From assembly GCA_021849765.1 (NCBI GenBank), contig JAJZSM010000082.1, forward strand, positions 1-6,960: a stretch of 6,960 bases of DNA, in the 5' to 3' direction. This DNA comes from Actinomycetes bacterium (GTDB taxonomy: Bacteria > Actinomycetota > Acidimicrobiia > Acidimicrobiales > RAAP-2). The first letter of the stretch is position 1. Every line of letters starts with the position of its first letter. The translations under genes were made by a program, and so were the position numbers. Under the pieces are notes generated by a model, which ran no database searches, was not told the DNA's origin, and saw only the letters and a list, made by a program, of their open reading frames with translations. Positions 1-5,066 of the stretch are shown in pieces.

Positions 1-122
1 CGATCCCCGAAGGTCCACAGCGCGACCTCGCTGCGGCCCTGGCGCAGTTGCCAGCAGAGCTGTAGTGCCAAGGTGGACTTGCCAGCCGCCATCGTGCCGT
101 ACGTGAAGGTCAGCTCAGCCAT
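1..122 (-). CDS. Thymidine-kinase-like ATPase, N-terminal fragment (cut by left edge)
   Basis: The first 40 residues are visible, read leftwards from an ATG at 120-122. They hold a short beta strand followed by a Walker A loop at residues 9-16 (GTMAAGKS) and a hydrophobic helix (STLALQL). This start-proximal P-loop with a Met two residues after the first Gly resembles type II bacterial thymidine kinase (YGxMxSGKS), which phosphorylates thymidine for salvage into dTMP in the cytoplasm. The rest of the gene, including the lasso and zinc-binding parts that would prove the call, lies outside the window. A weak GGGG stretch precedes the ATG at 127-130. The gene diverges from the trmO-like gene across 71 nt. 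Another small P-loop ATPase cannot be excluded. Confidence 0.65.
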   Translation of the reverse strand, partial: MAELTFTYGTMAAGKSTLALQLCWQLRQGRSEVALWTFGD

Positions 123-181
123 CGTTCCCCATTCCGGGCAATCACCTTACAACGCAGCCGTCATCACTTTGGGGTGCTGGC

Positions 182-187
182 TAGATT
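182..187 (+). promoter_or_regulatory. Candidate -10 hexamer of a leaderless trmO-like transcript
   Basis: TAGATT fits the actinobacterial TANNNT -10 consensus and ends 6 nt before the GTG at 194, so transcription would start at or next to the start codon. No Shine-Dalgarno sequence precedes this GTG, and the in-frame stop TAG at 182-184 lies inside the hexamer, so no upstream standard start is possible. I see no convincing -35 box. The assignment rests on position and consensus only. Confidence 0.4.
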
Positions 188-193
188 GGGTCG

Positions 194-652
194 GTGGACT
201 ACTCCGTACGAGCGATCGCCTATATCCGCAACGACCGGAGCGAAGCGCTCGACGACAACTGGGACGACGTGCTCAGCACGGTCGAACTGGCGACGGACGT
301 CCCCAGCGAGGCATTGCGCGGCCTCGAGGAGTTCTCGCACGTCGAACTGATCTTCTTCGCGGACTGGGCTGAGGACGTGCCACCGGCGCCGTGGCATCGG
401 CGGCCCCGTAACAACCCGAACTGGCCCGACGTGGGCGTCTTCGCTCAGCGCAACAAGGACCGCCCGAACCGACTGCTGTTGACGACTCTGCCCATCGAGG
501 GTCTCGCCGAGCGGTCCTTCACCGTGCGCGGCCTCGACGGCATCGATGGGACACCCGTACTCGATATCAAGCCAGTGTTCCAATGGAGCATCCCGCGCGG
601 CACGCTCTCGACGCCGCCGTGGAGCGACGAGCTCGGCGAGACCTACCGCTAG
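194..652 (+). CDS. TrmO/TsaA-family (UPF0066) tRNA methyltransferase, short form
   Basis: The 152-residue protein belongs to the TsaA-like beta-barrel family, whose studied member TrmO uses S-adenosylmethionine to N6-methylate t6A37 in tRNA. Family landmarks are seen in order: GLEEFSHVELIFF at about 43-55, a DVGVFAQRNKDRPNRL block at 79-94 matching the G-F-A-x-R...RPN signature, and DGTPVLDIKP at 118-127, with a WSDEL tail near 143. It lacks the C-terminal domain of the longer E. coli enzyme (about 235 residues), as many short homologues do. The usual RPNPIG is RPNRLL here, so the exact substrate is uncertain. GTG at 194 is the only standard start in the frame after the stop at 182-184; initiation is probably leaderless. 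It diverges from the thymidine-kinase-like gene and converges on the thioesterase gene. Confidence 0.88.
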   Translation: MDYSVRAIAYIRNDRSEALDDNWDDVLSTVELATDVPSEALRGLEEFSHVELIFFADWAEDVPPAPWHRRPRNNPNWPDVGVFAQRNKDRPNRLLLTTLPIEGLAERSFTVRGLDGIDGTPVLDIKPVFQWSIPRGTLSTPPWSDELGETYR

Positions 653-680
653 GCCCTACCCGACACCGCGTCATCACGAC

Positions 681-714
681 TGAGTGGTCCCACCCTTCGG
701 TCCCGGTCGACTCA
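681..714. terminator. Imperfect hairpin between convergent genes
   Basis: Bases 681-690 (TGAGTGGTCC) pair with 705-714 (GGTCGACTCA) at 8 of 10 positions around a 14-nt loop. The element lies in the 59-nt gap between the trmO-like gene and the thioesterase gene and covers the thioesterase TGA at 712-714. No T-tract follows on either strand, so it is at best a weak or factor-assisted terminator. The two mismatches keep confidence low. Confidence 0.3.
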
Positions 715-1173
715 CTGACCAAAGTCGTCGGGCATCTGGATAGCCACGACCTCGCCGGTCACCGTCGGCTCATCCCCCGCCCACAGGGTGGAGGCGATTG
801 TCACCTTCCGGCCCTTGATCTCGCTGACGCGGCCGCGGATCTGGAGTGTCGGCCCGAGTGGGGTCGCCGCGGCGTAGCGAACGTAGAGCGACCCGGTGAC
901 GAAGCGGAACGCTGGGAGCGAGTCCATGTCTCGACCCTCGTCGCGGTACATGGCGGCAGCGGCCGTGCCGGTGCTGTGGCAGTCGATCAACGACGCCAAG
1001 AGTCCGCCGTAGACGAAGCCGGGGATCGCCGTGTGGAAGGCGGACGGGGTGAACGTCGTGAGGCTCTCGTCACCGTCCCACACCGTCTTGATCTGATAGC
1101 CGTGCTCGTTGAGACGGCCGCAGCCGTAGCAGTGGGCCAGGTGCTCGGGGTAATAGTCCTGGAATGCCTTCAT
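712..1173 (-). CDS. PaaI-family hot-dog thioesterase
   Basis: The 153-residue protein has the plan of the PaaI/4HBT hot-dog family, which hydrolyses acyl-CoA thioesters, usually as a cytoplasmic oligomer. Seen in it are an N-terminal HCYGCG motif at 14-19 followed by LNEHG, typical of a subfamily with a Cys-x-x-Cys start, and YGGLLASLIDCHS at 55-67, equivalent to the HGGxxxxxxD catalytic-helix motif with Asp64 as probable catalytic acid. RFVTGSLYVRY near 90-100 and a long basic strand complete the fold. The ATG at 1171-1173 is preferred because GGAGGT lies just upstream; the adjacent in-frame GTG at 1174-1176 directly abuts that site. It is third in the hydrolase-kinase-thioesterase block, 66 nt after the kinase stop, so it may be co-transcribed. 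The acyl substrate cannot be read from sequence. Confidence 0.87.
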   Translation of the reverse strand: MKAFQDYYPEHLAHCYGCGRLNEHGYQIKTVWDGDESLTTFTPSAFHTAIPGFVYGGLLASLIDCHSTGTAAAAMYRDEGRDMDSLPAFRFVTGSLYVRYAAATPLGPTLQIRGRVSEIKGRKVTIASTLWAGDEPTVTGEVVAIQMPDDFGQ

Positions 1174-1176
1174 CAC

Positions 1177-1182
1177 ACCTCC
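1177..1182 (-). promoter_or_regulatory. Shine-Dalgarno site that decides the thioesterase start
   Basis: The minus strand reads GGAGGT then GTG then ATG. The perfect GGAGG core is 4 nt from the ATG at 1173 but only 1 nt from the GTG at 1176, so the ATG is the workable start. This strong site contrasts with the SD-less starts of several neighbours and suggests the gene is translated independently of the kinase upstream of it. Confidence 0.7.
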
Positions 1183-1239
1183 GTTGTTGATTCGAACACT
1201 GCGTCGCCCGCGTTACATCGTGCATCAGTCGCCACCGGC

Positions 1240-2151
1240 TCACGACCTCGCTTCGAGCCAGGCGTCGAGCTGCTCGCGGGTAGGGGCCTGGGCGGGACCG
1301 AACGACGCGATCGCGATCGCGGCCGCGGCGTTGGCGCGACGCGCCGCATCACGCGCCTCGAACCCGGACGCCAACCCCGCGAGGAAGACGCCGTTGTGCG
1401 CGTCCCCCGCCCCGTTGGTGTCGACGATCGTCACGTCGTAGCCCGCGACCCGAGTAACCGCACCGTCGGCGCCGACCAGACAGCCAGCTGGCCCGTCGTG
1501 GACGACCACGCCCGCGCGCACCCGCTTGAGCAGCGCGCGCGTCGCCGCCTCCAGCTCCGCTTCGCTCGCGAGCGCGCGACACTCACTCGCACTCGCGAGC
1601 AGCCAATCGGTACGCTCGAGCACGTCGTCGAGCACGGTTGGCTCGGCGTCACTGAAGCGCGCGCCCGGGTCGAAGGCCACGACGACCCCCTCGGGGATTG
1701 TGCGCACCCACGGCGCGATGACCGCCGAGAGTTCCGGGTGCGCGAGGTTGTACCCGGAGAGATAGAGATAGTCGCCAGGCCCGAGGTCGAGTTCGGCCAG
1801 GGACGATGCATGCAGTCCGAGCTCGGCGCCGGGCGCCGTGATGAAGGTCCGTTCGCCGTCCCCGTCAACGACGACGACGCAGACACCGAGGTCGTCATCC
1901 CCCTCCAGCGGCCCGTGGGCGATCCCCTCGGCATCGAGGCTCGCCCGGGCGCGCTCGGCGAAGGGGCCGCGACCGAGTCGACCGCCGTAGCGGGCGTCCA
2001 AACCCTGACGCGAAGCGGCCGCGAGTACGTTGAAGCCGCCGCCGGTGGACAACGACGACCAGGAACTGCGTACATCACCACCGCGTTCGGGGAGCTCCGC
2101 CACGCGCAACGTCAGGTCGACGAGCACGCTGTCGAGGACGACGAGTTCCAC
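1240..2151 (-). CDS. PfkB/ribokinase-family carbohydrate or nucleoside kinase
   Basis: This 303-residue protein has the usual length and order of PfkB-family kinases, which transfer phosphate from ATP to a sugar or nucleoside hydroxyl. The N-terminal strand runs to VDLTLRV; the substrate-side signature TGGGFNVLAAASRQG sits at 36-50; FDPGAR at 160-165 is the central strand; and the second signature DTNGAGDAHNG at 244-254 supplies the anion hole and the catalytic base Asp250. The GAGDxF Phe is His252 here. The GTG start at 2149-2151 lies 2 nt after the hydrolase stop and has no SD of its own apart from upstream coding sequence, so it is probably translationally coupled. Ribokinase, fructokinase and adenosine kinase all share these motifs; the substrate cannot be assigned. 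Confidence 0.9.
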   Translation of the reverse strand: MELVVLDSVLVDLTLRVAELPERGGDVRSSWSSLSTGGGFNVLAAASRQGLDARYGGRLGRGPFAERARASLDAEGIAHGPLEGDDDLGVCVVVVDGDGERTFITAPGAELGLHASSLAELDLGPGDYLYLSGYNLAHPELSAVIAPWVRTIPEGVVVAFDPGARFSDAEPTVLDDVLERTDWLLASASECRALASEAELEAATRALLKRVRAGVVVHDGPAGCLVGADGAVTRVAGYDVTIVDTNGAGDAHNGVFLAGLASGFEARDAARRANAAAAIAIASFGPAQAPTREQLDAWLEARS

Positions 2152-2153
2152 GT

Positions 2154-3050
2154 CTATTCGTGCTCGGCGAGGAAGGCGCCCACCACGTCGCGGTAACGCT
2201 CGGGCTCCTCGACGAACGGCATGTGACTCGACTCCTCAAAGACGGTCCAGCGCACGTCGGCGATGCGGTCGTAGTAGGGCTGGACCGTCGCCGGGGTCGC
2301 CTCATCGTATCGACCCGAGATGAGCAGGGTCGGTGCGGCGATTGCGTCCAGCCGTTCGATGATCGACCACGTGCGCAAGGTGCCGATGCAATAGAACTCG
2401 TTGGGACCGTTCATCGTGTGATAAACGGTGGGGTCCTCGTTGAGTTGGGTCATGGTGGCGACAACCTCGGGCGGGTTGGGCAGCACGCGACAGACGTGGC
2501 GGTCGTAGAACACTTGGGTCGCCGCGAGGTACGCCGGGTCATCGGTCGTGCCATTCGCCTCGTGGTGATCGAGAGCTTCGCGCACGTCGCCGGGGAGGTC
2601 CTGACGGAGTCGGTTCGCCTCGGCGACCCAGAGTTCCATCGAGGCCGGTGAGTTGCTGATCACGAGCGACTGGAGCCCGGAGGGTCGCGTGACGGCGTAC
2701 TCGGCGCCGAGCATGCCGCCCCACGACTGGCCGAGTAAGTGGTGCGGTCCGACGTCGAGTTTGTCCAGCAGGTTCGCTAACTCCTCGAGGAAGCGTTCGA
2801 CGGTCCAGAATTCCGCCCCTCGATCCCTGAGGTGGGTCGAGTTGCCACAGCCGAGCTGGTCGTAGTGAATCACCGGCCGTCCGGTCGTGGCGAGGCCCGC
2901 GATCTCGAGGAGGTAGTTGTGCGCCGCGCCGGGTCCGCCGTGCAAGACCACGAGTGGGATCTGTCCCCCCTCGAGGTCGCCCGTGACCCGGTACCAGGTC
3001 TCGTAGGGACCGAAGTCCACGGTGCCAGTGCGTGACGGTTCGAGGATCAT
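2154..3050 (-). CDS. Alpha/beta hydrolase of the proline iminopeptidase (S33) type
   Basis: The 298-residue protein matches the length of proline iminopeptidases and L-amino acid amidases, which release N-terminal proline or other residues from peptides or amides. Seen are the oxyanion motif HGGPG at 37-41, YDQLGCGNS at 63-71 (the DQxGxGxS motif of this subfamily), the nucleophile elbow GQSWGG at 107-112 with Ser109, Asp249 in GRYDEATP, and His276 in ESSHMPF. The triad is therefore complete. A helical cap between about 135 and 230 would set specificity. No signal peptide is present, so it should be cytoplasmic. The ATG at 3048-3050 sits downstream of a -35/-10 pair and an AAGG. It is the first gene of a minus-strand block with the PfkB kinase. 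Esterase activity cannot be excluded. Confidence 0.92.
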   Translation of the reverse strand: MILEPSRTGTVDFGPYETWYRVTGDLEGGQIPLVVLHGGPGAAHNYLLEIAGLATTGRPVIHYDQLGCGNSTHLRDRGAEFWTVERFLEELANLLDKLDVGPHHLLGQSWGGMLGAEYAVTRPSGLQSLVISNSPASMELWVAEANRLRQDLPGDVREALDHHEANGTTDDPAYLAATQVFYDRHVCRVLPNPPEVVATMTQLNEDPTVYHTMNGPNEFYCIGTLRTWSIIERLDAIAAPTLLISGRYDEATPATVQPYYDRIADVRWTVFEESSHMPFVEEPERYRDVVGAFLAEHE

Positions 3051-3056
3051 GAGCCG

Positions 3057-3084
3057 ACCTTAACCCAGTGGTCACGTTGCACAA
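3057..3084 (-). promoter_or_regulatory. Candidate promoter of the hydrolase-kinase block
   Basis: On the minus strand TTGTGC (3084-3079) is followed after 16 nt by TAAGGT (3062-3057). The second hexamer fits TANNNT and ends 6 nt before the ATG at 3050, so a transcript from it would be leaderless. The AAGGT bases could alternatively serve as a Shine-Dalgarno sequence for a transcript that starts further upstream, and the two readings exclude each other for any one transcript. Confidence 0.42.
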
Positions 3085-3100
3085 AGCTGATGGCCCGGGT

Positions 3101-3127
3101 GATTTTTAGCGAGTCATTATGTTGTGG
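3101..3127 (+). promoter_or_regulatory. AT-rich island, possible promoter of the membrane-protein gene
   Basis: Bases 3101-3122 form the clearest AT-rich patch in a GC-rich window, including GATTTTTAG and CATTAT (3115-3120, a loose -10). It lies in the divergent gap between the hydrolase and the membrane-protein gene. A start of transcription near 3127 would leave out the ATG at 3119 and favour one of the downstream starts at 3176 or 3206. No -35 box is evident. Confidence 0.25.
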
Positions 3128-3205
3128 CGTCGTTCACCCGCAACGTCGTTGGTAGCGTTGCGGTGCACGTTTTCGATGCTCGACGACACGAGGCACCGGT
3201 CCACC

Positions 3206-3871
3206 ATGGCACGACGAACCCCCCTTCACGCACGGCCCCGCGAGCGATCGCGCACGGCCCCCGGGCGTGGCGCGAGCGGTCACTCGCGTCGCCCCGGGGT
3301 TGAAGGCAACACTCGACTAACGAGTTCATTGGGTGCGGTCCTGCTGGTACTGCTGTTCCTCGAAGGCCTCACGATCGTCAGTATCGGGTCGTGGCTCACC
3401 CCACACATCGTCATCGGGGTCCTACTGATCCCGCCGGTGCTGCTCAAGATCGCGTCGACCTCGTGGCGGATGGTCCGGTACTACATGGGCCACCGCGAGT
3501 ATCGGCGAAAAGGTCCACCCGCTCCGCTCCTGCGGATCCTCGGCCCAATCATCGTGGTACTCACGGTGGTGTTGCTCGCCTCGGGTGTCGGGCTCGTCGT
3601 CGGCGCACCCACCTCGTGGCGCCCGCAACTGTTCACCATTCACCGGGCGTCGTTCGTCCTGTGGTTCGCCGCGATGGCCATTCACGTCCTCGGGCACCTC
3701 GTCGAGACCGCTCGATTCGCACCGCGCGATTTCATCCCCTACACGCGACGCCAGGTGAACGGTGCGTCATCACGTCAGTGGGCGCTCGCCGCGGCGTTGA
3801 CCGTCGGGGTGATCGCCGCGTTTGCCATCCTGCCGTACGCCGCGAACTGGCGCGCCAGCTTCTTTGGCTGA
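3206..3871 (+). CDS. Five-helix integral membrane protein, cytochrome b561-like layout
   Basis: The frame is open from an ATG at 3119 (250 residues), but the first 60 residues are Arg/His-rich and unlike the rest. I place the start at the ATG at 3206 (221 residues); none of the starts at 3119, 3176 or 3206 has a good Shine-Dalgarno site. Numbered from 3119, hydrophobic segments lie near 69-90, 94-113, 140-163, 176-195 and 222-241. Histidines near or in helices are His96 (TPHIVIG), His175 (TIHRASFVLW), His189 and His193 (AIHVLGHL). I recognise this as a widespread uncharacterised actinobacterial membrane protein; the paired His pattern recalls heme-b-binding four-helix proteins, which is inference. 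It converges on the UPF0173 gene with one base between the stops, leaving no room for a terminator. Confidence 0.8.
   Translation: MARRTPLHARPRERSRTAPGRGASGHSRRPGVEGNTRLTSSLGAVLLVLLFLEGLTIVSIGSWLTPHIVIGVLLIPPVLLKIASTSWRMVRYYMGHREYRRKGPPAPLLRILGPIIVVLTVVLLASGVGLVVGAPTSWRPQLFTIHRASFVLWFAAMAIHVLGHLVETARFAPRDFIPYTRRQVNGASSRQWALAAALTVGVIAAFAILPYAANWRASFFG
3260..3298. repeat. Imperfect GC-rich inverted repeat
   Basis: Left arm 3260-3276 and right arm 3283-3298 pair through CCCGGG/CCCGGG outside and CGCGAG/CTCGCG inside, separated by a small unpaired internal part, around the 6-nt loop CGGTCA. It lies inside the basic N-terminal region of the membrane-protein frame, just before the first membrane helix. 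A smaller hairpin (ACTCG at 3311-3315 with CGAGT at 3321-3325) follows. Whether it folds in mRNA or only reflects base composition is unknown. Confidence 0.5.
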
Positions 3872-3872
3872 T

Positions 3873-4643
3873 CTACTGACGCGCGAGGGGCACCGAACCG
3901 CCGGGCTCGACCGAGACGACACGCGCGGTCGCCTCGCGGTCCACGAGATGCCGTGCCACCTCCTCGGGTGTGCCCGTTAACAGCGGGAACGTCCCGAAGT
4001 GGATCGGCGTGAACCTCGCGACGCCGAGCAGCATCACCGCGTACGCCGCCTCGCGCGGGCCCATGTTGTAGTGACCGTCGATCGGCATCAGCGCGATCTC
4101 GGGCGCGTAGAGCTCGCGGATCAGCGCCATGTCCCCGAAGACGTTGGTGTCGCCCGAGACGTACACCGGTCCGCCACTGCCCTCGGGCAGGTGGGCGATG
4201 AATCCGACCGGGTTCCCGCCGTAGATGTTGGCCAGGCCTTCGCCGGCCTCCACGCCACAGGAGTGGTCCGCCGTGACCATCGTCAGGCCGATGTCGGCGA
4301 CGCGCGCTGTGCCACCCTTGTTCATATCAACGATGTTGGCCAGACCCTGGGTCGCGAAATAGGCCGCCATCTCGGGCACGCACACCACCGTGGCTCCCGT
4401 GGCCAGCGCCAAGGGGACCACCGAGCCCATGTGGTCGAAGTGGCCGTGGGTAACCGCAATCACGTCCACCGGCCCGACGCCCTCCATCGACACCGGGCAC
4501 TTCGGGTTATCGAACCACGGGTCGAAGATCACCCGCGTCCCGGTCGACGTGACCATCAGCACGGTGGCGTGCCCCAGCCACGTCAACGTCCCCGGCTCGC
4601 CGAGCCGGCCCGCGCCCATCAGTTCCTCACTCATCGTGTCCAT
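3873..4643 (-). CDS. UPF0173 metal-dependent hydrolase (metallo-beta-lactamase fold)
   Basis: The 256-residue protein carries the metallo-beta-lactamase fold in the UPF0173/YtkL arrangement. It opens with a TLTWLGHATVLM strand pair, then IFDPWFDNP at 39-47. The metal motif HxHxDH is HGHFDH at 66-71 (His66, His68, Asp70, His71), with further ligands at His127 (TADHS), Asp165 (VSGDTNVFGD) and His215 (IHFGTF). All dinuclear-site ligands are present, so an active hydrolase is likely; the family's substrate is not established. No signal peptide is seen. The ATG at 4641-4643 is supported by GGAGG (4654-4650) 6 nt upstream; the ATG three codons later lacks such a site. It diverges from the ybjQ-like gene and converges on the membrane-protein gene. 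Confidence 0.93.
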   Translation of the reverse strand: MDTMSEELMGAGRLGEPGTLTWLGHATVLMVTSTGTRVIFDPWFDNPKCPVSMEGVGPVDVIAVTHGHFDHMGSVVPLALATGATVVCVPEMAAYFATQGLANIVDMNKGGTARVADIGLTMVTADHSCGVEAGEGLANIYGGNPVGFIAHLPEGSGGPVYVSGDTNVFGDMALIRELYAPEIALMPIDGHYNMGPREAAYAVMLLGVARFTPIHFGTFPLLTGTPEEVARHLVDREATARVVSVEPGGSVPLARQ

Positions 4644-4672
4644 GTTCCGCCTCCACGTCGGTCGCTGTCCTC

Positions 4673-4716
4673 ACGATAGGGCGACGCGCTACCAGGACGC
4701 TCCATCGGCCTACAGT
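4673..4716. promoter_or_regulatory. Divergent promoter region between the UPF0173 and ybjQ-like genes
   Basis: Two back-to-back -10-like hexamers are seen. On the minus strand TATCGT (4678-4673) would start the UPF0173 transcript near 4666, giving a leader of about 22 nt with a good SD. On the plus strand TACAGT (4711-4716) would start the ybjQ-like transcript near 4723, just before its SD. Neither has a convincing -35 box. Assignment rests on the hexamers and fitting leader lengths. Confidence 0.4.
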
Positions 4717-4726
4717 GGCGAAGAAA

Positions 4727-4731
4727 GGAGG
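4727..4731 (+). promoter_or_regulatory. Shine-Dalgarno site fixing the GTG start of the ybjQ-like gene
   Basis: GGAGG within AAAGGAGGT lies 5 nt before the GTG at 4737, an ideal spacing. It is the strongest ribosome binding site in the window on the plus strand and settles the start. Confidence 0.75.
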
Positions 4732-4736
4732 TCGCT

Positions 4737-5060
4737 GTGCTCATTGTCACGACGAACGACCTGCCCGGTTACCGGATCACCAAGGTGATCGGCGAGGTGA
4801 ACGGGCTCACGGTGCGCACCCGCAACGTTGGCGCTCAACTTGGCGCCGCCTTGAAGGCGATTGGCGGCGGCGAGCTGCGCGGGCTCACCCAACAGCTCCA
4901 GCAGTCCCGCGGCGAGGCGCTCGATCGCATGTCCGAGGCCGCCCAAGCCCTCGGCGCGAACGCGGTGCTCGCGATGCGCTACGACTCGAACGAGTTGGCC
5001 AACACCTACCAGGAAATCCTGGCCTACGGCACGGCGGTCGTCGCCGAACCCGCCGACTGA
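4737..5060 (+). CDS. YbjQ/UPF0145 family protein
   Basis: The 107-residue protein matches the whole length of the UPF0145 (YbjQ) family. It begins with a VTTNDLPGYRITKVIGEV strand-turn-strand at about 4-21, has a Gly/Leu-rich middle (GGGELRGLTQ at 43-52), then a helix of the RGEALDRMSEAAQALGANAV type at 58-76, and ends in a strand LAYGTAVV. Members are cytoplasmic and form pentamers in solved structures; a heavy-metal-binding role has been suggested by name but no reaction is established. No Cys is present here, so thiol metal binding is ruled out. The GTG start follows a strong SD. The stop lies 6 nt before the nnrE-nnrD start, so the two are very likely one operon. Confidence 0.93.
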   Translation: MLIVTTNDLPGYRITKVIGEVNGLTVRTRNVGAQLGAALKAIGGGELRGLTQQLQQSRGEALDRMSEAAQALGANAVLAMRYDSNELANTYQEILAYGTAVVAEPAD

Positions 5061-5066
5061 ACCACC

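Noticed and set aside
123..193. A promoter for the thymidine-kinase-like gene at TAAGGT (149-144, minus strand)
   Set aside because: The hexamer fits TANNNT but no -35 stands at the right distance, and the same hexamer arises easily by chance.
1174..1239. A separate promoter for the thioesterase in the 66-nt gap after the kinase
   Set aside because: No -35/-10 pair with acceptable spacing could be picked out, although the strong SD leaves independent expression possible.
583..2196. A 537-codon open frame on the plus strand
   Set aside because: It runs antisense to the thioesterase and PfkB kinase genes, whose motifs are unmistakable; its translation is Arg/Val/Glu-rich without domains, as expected for an antisense frame in GC-rich DNA.
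3856..3871. Possible terminator hairpin CAGC-loop-GCTG at the membrane-protein stop
   Set aside because: Only four base pairs and no T-tract; indistinguishable from chance.
3999..4679. A 226-codon plus-strand open frame opposite the UPF0173 gene
   Set aside because: Its His/Arg/Val-rich translation mirrors the antisense of the metallo-hydrolase, which has all metal ligands.
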